A stretch of 21,397 bases of DNA, taken from a virus. The stretch covers positions 1 through 21,397 of IMG/VR virus record IMGVR_UViG_3300009329_000024; one strand, 5' to 3'. Positions 13,492-20,968 of the stretch are shown here, piece by piece; position 1 is the stretch's first letter; each line of letters begins with the position of its first letter. The translations under genes and the position numbers were made by a program. The notes below the pieces were generated by a model. It ran no database searches. It was not told where the DNA came from and saw only the letters and a list, made by a program, of their open reading frames with translations.

Positions 13492-14738
13492 GCTGTCGCC
13501 ACCTTTATATGAGGATTATTTTTCAGGAATTCGGCGTATTCTGCTTTGGACTTTTCATCCACGGCAAACTCAACACGCCCGTTTTTGAGGTAGTAGATCT
13601 CCGGCAACCATTTAGACCATCTGCAACGGCAGGTTGGATGAAGTGGTAGCGTTGGAGTTCCTAACTCATGGTGCATTCTGGGTACCAGACCCTTCGGGGA
13701 TCGCCTGCGAGCTGCGAGGCTTCTACCCATATTGGACTTACCTACCCAAATCTCAGTATCCCACCGCCTTGCCAGATCCGTATATTTCTTTGATTTCGGA
13801 TCCAGATGACTGTAATCCGGCGGCGGTTTGGTTGTTACTTTGTAAATCTTTTGGTCAATATATCTCACACAATACTGGCAGGCATCATCGTGACTGTTAC
13901 CCAGTACATATTCGCCGTCTTCATAACCGGCAATAATTGCATCGTTCGCGGATCTGTTGGCCTCAGTTATTGCTACCCGTTCCCAGTCCCGGTTTAAAAC
14001 TGCATCGTCTCCAACTGCCATCTCATCAAACATCCGGCTGGCTAACCTGCGAGGGTGCTCTCTATTCTGAATGGAGTCTACTACCATATTGGCAATCTTA
14101 GACTGTGCCCGGTTTGTTACTGATGTGATATTAATTGCAGCATATTGGATAGCATACTTCAGCGCCCGGACTTCCCGAGCAGTAAATGTACCCTTGGCGA
14201 TCGCATCCTTTAAAGTTTTGGGTAGACCCTTCAGATCTATTGCAACCGGTGCTCCCATGAAATCGGTACTACCCAGCTTTGCGACGTTCGCAGCTTTTAG
14301 GATCAACTCCTCAACCTTGGCAGCTGGGACATGCAGCGATCGCATTATCAGACCCTTTAGATCATTGAATTCTTTTTCCGTAAGTGGATCCCCGTTGACC
14401 TTCCGGATCTTATTCTTAATACTTTTCTGTAGGGAGAACTCAGCTGAAGACTTGACGATTAGCGGGTGATCTGTGATTCCGAGCCCGGTTAGGATCCCAG
14501 AGATAACCTTTTCGGAATCCATTAGGTCAAAAAACTGCTTTTCTATCTCCCATAGATATGGGTTTAAATGCGGGGTTGTGATCCGTTCACCCTTATGCGC
14601 TTTGTGAAGATCTAAATGGACTGAAACTATTCCGCCCAGATTATTCCGTTCCGCATAATTAACCATTTCGTCCACGGATTTATATAGTAGGCTTGTTTTA
14701 GCTGGGGTGAAGTTCGCTGAATTTGGGATTTGTTTCAT
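13488..14738 (-). CDS. Mu-F-like phage minor head protein, 416 aa
   Basis: The protein is translationally coupled (ATGA) to the gene before it, with GGGAAG-like SD. The C-terminal half carries the Mu-F head morphogenesis signature: a helix WERVAITEANRSANDA at about 252-267, a CQYC pair at 287-290, and HPTCRC at 367-372. Together these give the metal-binding-like cluster usual in the family. The N-terminal half is mainly helical. Such proteins are present in few copies near the portal and take part in capsid assembly or DNA ejection. Unlike many Mu-F proteins, no toxin or enzyme domain is fused at the C-terminus. It follows the portal with two small genes between, a normal order for head genes. 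Confidence 0.9.
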   Translation of the reverse strand: MKQIPNSANFTPAKTSLLYKSVDEMVNYAERNNLGGIVSVHLDLHKAHKGERITTPHLNPYLWEIEKQFFDLMDSEKVISGILTGLGITDHPLIVKSSAEFSLQKSIKNKIRKVNGDPLTEKEFNDLKGLIMRSLHVPAAKVEELILKAANVAKLGSTDFMGAPVAIDLKGLPKTLKDAIAKGTFTAREVRALKYAIQYAAINITSVTNRAQSKIANMVVDSIQNREHPRRLASRMFDEMAVGDDAVLNRDWERVAITEANRSANDAIIAGYEDGEYVLGNSHDDACQYCVRYIDQKIYKVTTKPPPDYSHLDPKSKKYTDLARRWDTEIWVGKSNMGRSLAARRRSPKGLVPRMHHELGTPTLPLHPTCRCRWSKWLPEIYYLKNGRVEFAVDEKSKAEYAEFLKNNPHIKVATA

Positions 14739-14998
14739 ACTTCCCGCCAGACCCCCGCTTCCAGATAGCCGTGCCAGAGCTCTTTATCCTTGCCAGTATT
14801 GCCATAATTTGGAATGGTAACCAGTATGGATGGGGAGACCGTAATTGTGCTATCATTGTGCTCTGTTACTTGATGCTCTGTCAGATCTCCCAGATGACCG
14901 TTCGGTGTGCATCCGTACCATCTACCATCTACATAAGCATATTCACCGGGCTGCAGATTCATATTCTCAGCATCTGCATATACTCGTTTTCCAATCAT
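14735..14998 (-). CDS. DUF6527-like small phage protein, 87 aa
   Basis: The start ATG 14998-14996 follows GGAG at 8 nt and overlaps the previous stop. The sequence has the pattern TEHNDSTITVSPSILV (64% of the way from a DGRWYGCTPNGHLG stretch to the end) and closes with WHGYLEAGVWREV. This 'tvtEHdDgTitvsPSIL ... WHGYLerGvWre' pattern is typical of small phage proteins annotated as DUF6527 or hypothetical. The fold is probably beta-rich and the function is unknown. The family name is given from memory and is the less certain part. Confidence 0.82.
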   Translation of the reverse strand: MIGKRVYADAENMNLQPGEYAYVDGRWYGCTPNGHLGDLTEHQVTEHNDSTITVSPSILVTIPNYGNTGKDKELWHGYLEAGVWREV

Positions 14999-15237
14999 TT
15001 ATTTTTCTCCGCAAACGGTTTGGTTGGTCTAATGGCAACCTTCAGTGATATAGCAATTCGAATACCGCAGTTACAGCACACTATGGCATCCTTCTGGTTT
15101 TTCTCTGAGATTGCTCCAATGATCACATCTGAATCGAGACAGTTGGGACACTTCAACCCTGAAGAAATATGCCGGAAAACCTCATTAACAATATACCCCT
15201 TCTGGTAGGCGTTGAGCTTGGCTTTCGGGATGGTCAT
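14995..15237 (-). CDS. Zinc-ribbon protein, 80 aa
   Basis: The start ATG 15237-15235 has GAGGG at 7 nt and overlaps the portal stop as ATGA. Two cysteine pairs, CPNC at about residues 30-33 and CCNC at about 54-57, form a likely zinc ribbon. A polar N-terminal helix and a basic C-terminal tail (RPTKPFAEKNK) flank it. It might bind nucleic acid or stabilise a protein contact during head assembly. No specific family is recognised. Confidence 0.8.
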   Translation of the reverse strand: MTIPKAKLNAYQKGYIVNEVFRHISSGLKCPNCLDSDVIIGAISEKNQKDAIVCCNCGIRIAISLKVAIRPTKPFAEKNK

Positions 15238-17171
15238 ATATCTACCCTCACAGATTTACGGGCTGGTTGTTTGGGCTGTTGAGGGGCTTTGGCATTCTTG
15301 TTTTCGCCATTCTCATCAAACTCATCCCCACCCATATAATCCCTGTTTTCGTGATCGTCTTCATCAGTATCATCTGGGAACCCGGGGAAGTCCTCACCTT
15401 CCTCACCATACATGCCCGCTTCTTCCTGCTCCTGTTGGGCTTCCATTTGCTGTTGCTGTAGGATCTGCAATATTATGCTCTGGATCTGGGGGTTGGCTAT
15501 ACCGGGAATATTAAACAGGTTCTGATCACCGAACATTAATTCCTGCTCTTTTTTATCCTTGGAAGTAAGCAGCTCATTCATGGTAGTGTCGCTCTGCAAT
15601 TTCTTCATATCCAGATCGGCCTTTTTAGCCTCGTCACTGACATCCAGACCTTGGAACCTGAATTCAACATCCATGCCCGTGACTTCCTCAATTGCCCCGG
15701 ACGTGTTTATAATGCTGGCGATATATGTTAAGAAAAAGCGCAGCCCCTCATCGTTAGATCGGAATTCTGCGCCTTCCTCTTGCTGCTTATCGAACAGGTG
15801 CTGTTTACCCAGCGTATTTTTCTGGGATGCCAGAGACACGCTCTCCGGATCTAACCCGGCGAACTGGCAGAGGATCGAGTACAATGTTGACATCCACAGA
15901 AAGTCTTCCATTTCCTTACTGGATTCGTGGAAGCGTACAAACTGAGACTTGACACCTTTGGGCGTTCCAATGATCGGATACTTCCAGTGATCCCGGCGCC
16001 CTGATGCAACTCCATAAACCATTTTTCTGAATAAGGCCATCTCCCGGCGACTCATCCCGTCCTCGGTTCCACCTTCAACATGAATGAATCCTTTAGGCAT
16101 GGCGCCAGCCGAGCGGCGGGTGTAGTTATAAATGATATTGTCCATAATATATCGAATGATTTCCAGTGCCCGCTCTATAATCGAATGCCCCTGAAACTGT
16201 TGACTGACATCGGTTGTACCGAATGCATAATTCAAGAGCATTCTGGATTCTTCATAGACCGCCCGGGTAGTACCATTTTTATCTACCTGCACGTAGCGCA
16301 TTTCATCGATGTACTCGGGCTGCAGGCCAGCTTTCTCCTGCATGTCATCATACTTTTCCCTGTCCCATCGGAATTGAGCCAATCGCCGGTGTTCCAGATC
16401 CGGGGCTATGATCTTCCAGATCGTCCCAGCATCTACCAGCATGAATCCCAGCGGGATCCCACGATAATTGAACTTCTTATTGGTACTGGCGGTCTGGCGT
16501 AATATCTCAATTGCTATTTTATCGATGTCAAAGAAATCCTGATAAGCATAGGTCAGCCACTTCCCGAAATTGGGCTTGACCTCATTAGGGATGAAAAAGA
16601 ATCGCTCTGCAAATACCAGTTCGAACTCATTGAGCTTCTTCTTTTCGGCGTCGGATGGTTTGTATTCATCATCTTTAAACATCAGCTTGAATCCGGCGAT
16701 CTTCCCATCAGAGACCTTACTGAATTCTATCAGCTGGTGATACCGGTATGATTTGATTAACTGTGCCGGGATGCTATTACCGGCTTGACGTAGGATGCTG
16801 GGCGCAATCCGTTCGTGTTTGAATTGATAGAATTCTGCCTGAGCTTTTATAATGTCAGGGTCTGTTTGCATAGAGATGGCGTTAGTAATCAGCCGCTCCA
16901 TTTCCTGATCGAATTTCTTTACATTCTCAGACTTGGTAATAGGCTCCCCGGTTTCAATCTCATGGACAAAACGATCATAGTCCTTTTTGAATGTGGGATC
17001 CTCTTTGAGCAGGGCATCGATCTCAGCCATAAGACCGCCCTCAATAGAACTGTTGACCATGGCCTTGAACATTTCGGCATTGTTCTCAACTACCTTCCCA
17101 AAATATTGGCCTACTTCATCCAGTGGAACTGCTGCGTTGTGATCGGGTTTCGAATCTGATTTATCAGTCAT
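15234..17171 (-). CDS. Phage portal protein, 645 aa
   Basis: The start ATG 17171-17169 follows AGAGGA at about 5 nt spacing. It lies directly after the large terminase and before the Mu-F-like gene, the standard portal position. The body shows portal-like elements: a helical wing region, RGIPLGFMLVDAGTIWKI, LNYAFGTTDVSQQFQGHSII and the long helix region with ALEIIRYIMDNIIYNYTRRS. A later stretch LYSILCQFAGLDPESVSLAS fits the clip/stem to wing transition. The C-terminal 85 residues are Gln-rich then strongly acidic (DDTDEDDHENRDYMGGDEFD), ending in a basic patch. The protein forms the dodecameric channel for DNA entry and exit. The exact portal family (SPP1-like or HK97-like) is not decided. 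Confidence 0.88.
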   Translation of the reverse strand: MTDKSDSKPDHNAAVPLDEVGQYFGKVVENNAEMFKAMVNSSIEGGLMAEIDALLKEDPTFKKDYDRFVHEIETGEPITKSENVKKFDQEMERLITNAISMQTDPDIIKAQAEFYQFKHERIAPSILRQAGNSIPAQLIKSYRYHQLIEFSKVSDGKIAGFKLMFKDDEYKPSDAEKKKLNEFELVFAERFFFIPNEVKPNFGKWLTYAYQDFFDIDKIAIEILRQTASTNKKFNYRGIPLGFMLVDAGTIWKIIAPDLEHRRLAQFRWDREKYDDMQEKAGLQPEYIDEMRYVQVDKNGTTRAVYEESRMLLNYAFGTTDVSQQFQGHSIIERALEIIRYIMDNIIYNYTRRSAGAMPKGFIHVEGGTEDGMSRREMALFRKMVYGVASGRRDHWKYPIIGTPKGVKSQFVRFHESSKEMEDFLWMSTLYSILCQFAGLDPESVSLASQKNTLGKQHLFDKQQEEGAEFRSNDEGLRFFLTYIASIINTSGAIEEVTGMDVEFRFQGLDVSDEAKKADLDMKKLQSDTTMNELLTSKDKKEQELMFGDQNLFNIPGIANPQIQSIILQILQQQQMEAQQEQEEAGMYGEEGEDFPGFPDDTDEDDHENRDYMGGDEFDENGENKNAKAPQQPKQPARKSVRVDI

Positions 17172-17188
17172 TTCTTCCTCTTAATAGC

Positions 17189-17232
17189 AAAAAAGTTCCG
17201 GCGCCGCTGAGAATTCAACGTCCGAAACTTCC
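17189..17232 (-). terminator. Probable rho-independent terminator between large terminase and portal
   Basis: On the minus strand AAGTTTCGG (17230-17222) pairs with CCGGAACTT (17201-17193) with one G-U pair. A loop of about 20 nt separates the arms, and TTTTTT follows at 17194-17189. The long loop makes it weaker than a classic terminator. It may attenuate rather than stop transcription, since the portal gene follows within 20 nt. Confidence 0.55.
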
Positions 17233-17272
17233 GTGAAATATTACCTCATCTTTGGTATTATTAACAACCATT

Positions 17273-19456
17273 TTATCTTGTTACCTCTCCAATCAAGTCA
17301 ATTAGCTTCTGAGCGGGGGTTGTATCCGGTGTTAAAACAGTGCCAGCCATACCGTGTTTTTCATGGTATTCTCTGACGCCGAGAACCTGTGCGTCCATGT
17401 CTTCCCGCCAGATATTCCAAGCCTCATGTAGATATTCAATATCTTCCTCATAGATAGGTTGATTGCACTCCTCACGTAAGAATCTGGCAATTTCTCCGTT
17501 ATCTTTTGGAGAGCGCTTATGTTTGCGAAAGAAAGCCAGTAGGCCATCATGGTAGACTTTGACTTGAGCATCAAGCTCATCAACATCTGGATCATCCTGT
17601 CCCGTGTCAATTAGGTTTCTGAGCCGGATGTTTTCGACAATATCTTCAACGGCAATAATCAGAGCATCCCAGTAATCTTTAGATCCGCCACTGGGATGGT
17701 CTATTTTATTGTTGTTCTCAAATACCAGCTCCTGCATTTCCCTTTTCAAAGTATCATTGACAAGGATCTCAATTTCATGGTGCCAGACCAGATGGCGGGT
17801 AGTCCTGCCCAGTTTAACCTGTTGCGGGTTCCCGAATGGTAAAGCCTCGCAATTTCTCAGCCCCAGATCTAAGATCATCTGTCTCATACTCTCAGTCTGG
17901 TAAGCATCAAATTTGAATCCCCGGCTATTTGGGAAATGGTTCTTGAGTAGGATCTTCACAATGTCGGCGACGTTCTGGTAATCGACTGGGTGGTGACCCT
18001 TGCCCGGATCCCAGACCAGAATAATATCAATGATGGGTTTGCATTCCACCACCGTCTCAACTTTGATTTCTTCACCGGTCTTCTTATCCCGCTCATAACT
18101 GACAATTGAATCTTCCCGTTCCAGCTTTTCCCCGTAGCCGCCAACTATGACAAATTTGTCACCGGTCTTAGAGAAGTCACCGCCCCAATAGCGCTCCCGG
18201 TCATCACCCTTTATGTCAAGCAATTCCATGGCAACATATTGAACATCCTGCATCTTGCCTTTTACTTTTTCCCGCCTGACAGTTACTGAGGGTTTCCATT
18301 TGATAGGGCTCTTGAGCTCTGGGTTGAATGCATCTCCGATCTTGTCATTATAGGGATTGAAAAACCCGAATGCGGACGGTGGAATAATAGCCTTATATCG
18401 CCGGTCAGCATCTACTGGATCCTTTTGATAGTCCCGGTCATAATCAGTCTTCAGCTGATCACTATTGAAAGCATTAAATATCCAGTTCCAATACCATGCA
18501 GTTAATACGCCCTCATCCTCACTGATCTCGTAGCCGTTTTCTATTTTGTTCTCTGAGTACATGTCATATAGCCAGACCAGTACGTCGTTTACTTTCTGCT
18601 CTGGGTAACTGAATACCATTGTTAATCGCTGGTATGCCCGGAAACGTGTCTTCTGGTTAGTGTAGGCCGTTCTATACTGGGTCTGGGCTTTTTCGAACAG
18701 TTTAAGGGTATTTGCCCGGCTGGGCTCATCCATAATACTGATCCAGATCGTGTAACCTTCTACAGACTTGGCAGTAGTATCCAGACAGAAGACCCTGACC
18801 TGTCCACGCCCCTGATGACGGTTAGGAATGATCATTGATTTGTCTTTGATGTCTCCCTGCCCATATTCCTTGATCCTGAATCCCATGTGCTTGGCATACC
18901 AGTTTTCGCCATCTTCCGGATCTCTAACCTGTCGCATCATAGCGGACAGGGTTCGGAAAAATACATTTTTGGCCTGAGCTTCGTTGACCTGTGAGAAGTT
19001 TAATATATCAAAGTTTTCGTAATTGAATTTGTGGAAATATGCGTGTGGGTCATATAGACAGCACCATAAATAAATCAGATAGGACACAGCTGCAGTAATC
19101 GTGAAATTCTTACCGCCACCCTGCCCGATCCTGAGTATGGCCTGATTTACATTAAAGAAAGTATTTTTTGTGCGCTTTACATCAAACATCCCCCTCAGCA
19201 CGTCTTCCTGTGCTGGTGATACCGTGGACAGCCCTGCATAGTCTCTGCAGAATGTCATAACGTCCACCGGATCGATTAACCATATTTTAGCTTTGCCCGT
19301 CTTTGGATCTACTGGAACTTGAACTGCTTCCGGTGTCAGCTGCTGGTTCTCCTCTGTGGACTGCTCCAGCAATTGATCCTGCGGCATCCCTATCCCTGAT
19401 TTCGCTGTAGACTTTTTCAATGATGGCTTCAGTTTCAATGTCGATTGGTTCGGCAT
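17273..19456 (-). CDS. terL: Phage terminase large subunit, 727 aa
   Basis: ATG 19456-19454 is chosen because AGAGAGG lies 6 nt upstream (19469-19463). This makes a 170-nt overlap with the small terminase. Motifs: a glycine-rich, non-canonical Walker A GQGGGKN (111-117); Walker B IWISIMDEPSR (237-247); then a RuvC/RNase H-like nuclease with WGGDFSKTGDKF (424-435), VWDPGKG (481-487), FKFDAYQTES (514-523) and DHPSGGSKDYWDALI (586-600), each supplying likely metal-binding aspartates. The first 57 residues are low-complexity and lie before the conserved part. It translocates DNA into the procapsid and cuts it. The C-terminal about 110 residues beyond the nuclease are an extra helical tail. The subtype (cos or pac) is unknown. 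Confidence 0.94.
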   Translation of the reverse strand: MPNQSTLKLKPSLKKSTAKSGIGMPQDQLLEQSTEENQQLTPEAVQVPVDPKTGKAKIWLIDPVDVMTFCRDYAGLSTVSPAQEDVLRGMFDVKRTKNTFFNVNQAILRIGQGGGKNFTITAAVSYLIYLWCCLYDPHAYFHKFNYENFDILNFSQVNEAQAKNVFFRTLSAMMRQVRDPEDGENWYAKHMGFRIKEYGQGDIKDKSMIIPNRHQGRGQVRVFCLDTTAKSVEGYTIWISIMDEPSRANTLKLFEKAQTQYRTAYTNQKTRFRAYQRLTMVFSYPEQKVNDVLVWLYDMYSENKIENGYEISEDEGVLTAWYWNWIFNAFNSDQLKTDYDRDYQKDPVDADRRYKAIIPPSAFGFFNPYNDKIGDAFNPELKSPIKWKPSVTVRREKVKGKMQDVQYVAMELLDIKGDDRERYWGGDFSKTGDKFVIVGGYGEKLEREDSIVSYERDKKTGEEIKVETVVECKPIIDIILVWDPGKGHHPVDYQNVADIVKILLKNHFPNSRGFKFDAYQTESMRQMILDLGLRNCEALPFGNPQQVKLGRTTRHLVWHHEIEILVNDTLKREMQELVFENNNKIDHPSGGSKDYWDALIIAVEDIVENIRLRNLIDTGQDDPDVDELDAQVKVYHDGLLAFFRKHKRSPKDNGEIARFLREECNQPIYEEDIEYLHEAWNIWREDMDAQVLGVREYHEKHGMAGTVLTPDTTPAQKLIDLIGEVTR

Positions 19457-20423
19457 TCAATACCTCTCTGAAGATATTAACGACGCTCAGTGTAAGGTTT
19501 CTGTAATCAGCTGCCGCTTCAGAATAGGATTTATTCCCAAACGGCGCCTTGCGCTTCATTTCTAATTTTATATTGGAATCGATCGCTGCCTTGGTGGTAG
19601 CGATCGCAGTTTCGTTGTGCTGCTTATGGGTAATATGCCCGGCTTGGAGCTGAGCCTCATTGATGACCTGCAGCTTCCTGAGCATCAAAATATCAATCTC
19701 TGGGGCTAATAGGTGCTGCAACAGCTGCGGGACTGATTTGATTTCTTCCAGATCTACGAACTTACCCAACAGCTGGACAATAATGTCCTCAGCTGAATCA
19801 ATGTAATCCTTGCCCAAATTTTCTAATACAAATGTATCCATGTTATCCGTGGCAATGAATGACTGGAGCACTTTCAAGTTGGCCTCTACCCAGTGGATCC
19901 GCTTTGTGGTTTTAATATCCCAGACCCCGAGCTCCTCAGTCTGGGGCACATCATCAATGACAACCTGCTTGCCATCTTTCATAATCGGTCTGGTAACCGT
20001 GAGAGGATCCCCATTATCATCTACTGCCCGAGTCTTGACTTCGGTAATGGTCTCCCGCTTCTGTGGCCTCAAATAGCTTTCCCAGACCTTAGCCGCTTCC
20101 AGCTTTGTGTCGGTCATATTCCGAAGCGTGTATTTTAAATGATCCTCACGGGCGCACATGAGAGCATCCGCAAATTCTGGATGACGTTTTTTCCAACTAC
20201 ACATCGTCGAGGGGTGTATCTTTAAATGCTGCCGCATAGCCATCTCAGACCCTAAATGTCGCAAAACCGTTACGCAAATTTTTACTGTATCTTCGCAGTA
20301 TTTGAGCTTTTCGGTTGGTACTGGGACAGTAGTTGTTAGCTCTGTCGTCGGTAAAGCTGGTGCGGATTCAGTACGCATTTTTGCGGATTTGTGCGTAACG
20401 ATGGCGGTATTATTCTTAGTCAT
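19287..20423 (-). CDS. terS: Phage terminase small subunit, 378 aa
   Basis: The ATG at 20423-20421 is preferred. An in-frame TTG at 20447 would add eight residues (MLIIGIHT) but sits within the leader and has no SD; AGG is 10 nt before the ATG. A helix-turn-helix at about residues 45-85 (RHLGSEMAMRQHLKIHPSTM, CSWKKRHPEFADAL) is typical of DNA-recognising small terminases. The rest is helical and probably oligomeric; it ends in SSSSSSRSKDGQS, encoded within the overlap with the large terminase. At 378 residues it is longer than common small terminases of about 150-200. It should recognise the packaging site and deliver DNA to the large subunit. Small-subunit sequences diverge quickly, so the call rests on the HTH and on position. 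Confidence 0.83.
   Translation of the reverse strand: MTKNNTAIVTHKSAKMRTESAPALPTTELTTTVPVPTEKLKYCEDTVKICVTVLRHLGSEMAMRQHLKIHPSTMCSWKKRHPEFADALMCAREDHLKYTLRNMTDTKLEAAKVWESYLRPQKRETITEVKTRAVDDNGDPLTVTRPIMKDGKQVVIDDVPQTEELGVWDIKTTKRIHWVEANLKVLQSFIATDNMDTFVLENLGKDYIDSAEDIIVQLLGKFVDLEEIKSVPQLLQHLLAPEIDILMLRKLQVINEAQLQAGHITHKQHNETAIATTKAAIDSNIKLEMKRKAPFGNKSYSEAAADYRNLTLSVVNIFREVLNAEPIDIETEAIIEKVYSEIRDRDAAGSIAGAVHRGEPAADTGSSSSSSRSKDGQS
19463..19469 (-). promoter_or_regulatory. Ribosome binding site deciding the large terminase start
   Basis: AGAGAGG on the minus strand is 6 nt before ATG 19456-19454. It supports the upstream start, and with it the long overlap with the small terminase, over internal starts at codons 24 or 67. 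Confidence 0.7.
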
Positions 20424-20480
20424 GGTGTGTATGCCTATTATTAACAATAGTATATAATTTAGGGGATTTTACGCAGTAAA
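20270..20480. repeat. Cluster of TACGCA/TGCGTA repeats, candidate small-terminase or regulator sites
   Basis: On the plus strand TACGCA occurs at 20271-20276, 20372-20377 and 20470-20475, and its complement TGCGTA at 20392-20397. The second and third form an inverted repeat with a 14-nt gap. Three copies extend to TTACGCA on one strand or the other (20270, 20392, 20469). The last is inside a dyad TTTAC-GCA-GTAAA (20468-20480). I saw no further copies by eye elsewhere. The cluster spans the leader and 5' end of the small terminase gene, where many phages carry the packaging site. Confidence 0.45.
20449..20480 (-). promoter_or_regulatory. Possible promoter and operator before the small terminase
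   Basis: On the minus strand TATACT (20454-20449) fits a sigma-70 -10 box, about 26 nt before the ATG. No good -35 is seen at 17 nt; TTTACT is 20 nt away. The dyad TTTAC-GCA-GTAAA covers the -35 area and could be an operator or activator site. The position just after a terminator fits a new transcript starting here. Confidence 0.4.
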
Positions 20481-20499
20481 TTCTATTAATCACGGGCGC

Positions 20500-20541
20500 A
20501 AATATAAAGAGCCCGAATCTTGAAAGTCAAGAGCCGGGCTC
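20500..20541 (-). terminator. Two-part hairpin terminator after the zinc-ribbon gene
   Basis: GAGCCCG (20509-20515) pairs with CGGGCTC (20535-20541). Inside it TCTTGA (20518-20523) pairs with TCAAGA (20527-20532) around a 3-nt loop. Read on the minus strand, the stem is followed by TTTATATTT (20508-20500), which suits rho-independent termination of the upstream operon. The 128 bases between the genes hold this hairpin and the promoter-like leader, with no reading frame. Confidence 0.75.
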
Positions 20542-20575
20542 GGGGCACTATGCTATAATACAGATCTTTATTTCA

Positions 20576-20947
20576 TTACCAATGTATGCCGGTAGGTCTT
20601 TCAATATAACCTTCATCATAATATTCTTTTTTGAAGCGATTCGGGTTAGGACATCCAACAGGTATCATCCTTGGATGAATTATCAATTTTGCTTGAGTCT
20701 TGATGTATGTACTGACATCGTAGTGCCCCCGCTCTCGTCTTGTAATCTTTGTATTGATGAGAGCATAGGCTTCTGTAGCAGTTCTGGGTGGAAGTAGATC
20801 TGCATTAAAATACCCGGGGCGGCAATCGAAGAAAGGATCAATATCGTTTTCGTATCCATCCCACTTACACTTCTCGCATCGCAATAACCGCTCGTGGTTC
20901 CTGCTGTAAAGAGCTTCGCCACATTTAGGACACCGCATGTTGTTCAT
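20576..20947 (-). CDS. Zinc-ribbon protein of unknown function, 123 aa
   Basis: The start ATG 20947-20945 has GAGGG at 5 nt. An N-terminal zinc ribbon is formed by CPKCG (6-10) and CEKC (24-27), followed by a WDGYEND turn. The rest contains FFDCRPGYFNADLLPPRTAT, a basic helix with TKITRRERGHYDVSTY, and the end GCPNPNRFKKEYYDEGY. No catalytic motif is recognised. It is the last gene before the terminator and lies 21 nt after the methyltransferase gene, so the two are probably co-transcribed. Nucleic-acid binding is possible but unproven. Confidence 0.8.
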   Translation of the reverse strand: MNNMRCPKCGEALYSRNHERLLRCEKCKWDGYENDIDPFFDCRPGYFNADLLPPRTATEAYALINTKITRRERGHYDVSTYIKTQAKLIIHPRMIPVGCPNPNRFKKEYYDEGYIERPTGIHW

Positions 20948-20968
20948 TTCAACCCTCGTATTATCCTG

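Noticed and set aside
19287-19340. Ser-run at the end of the small terminase as a slippage site
   Set aside because: The six serines use mixed codons (AGC, AGT, TCA, AGT, TCC, AGT), so there is no homopolymer or simple repeat to slip on.
1-20138. Many plus-strand open frames of 60-166 codons, e.g. 5566-6066, 9171-9605 and 16080-16502
   Set aside because: All lie opposite long, well-supported minus-strand genes, have no good SD and low-complexity or hydrophobic shadow-like translations.
20424-20447. TTG start extending the small terminase by eight residues
   Set aside because: There is no SD, it lies close behind the -10-like box, and the ATG at 20423 is a normal start.
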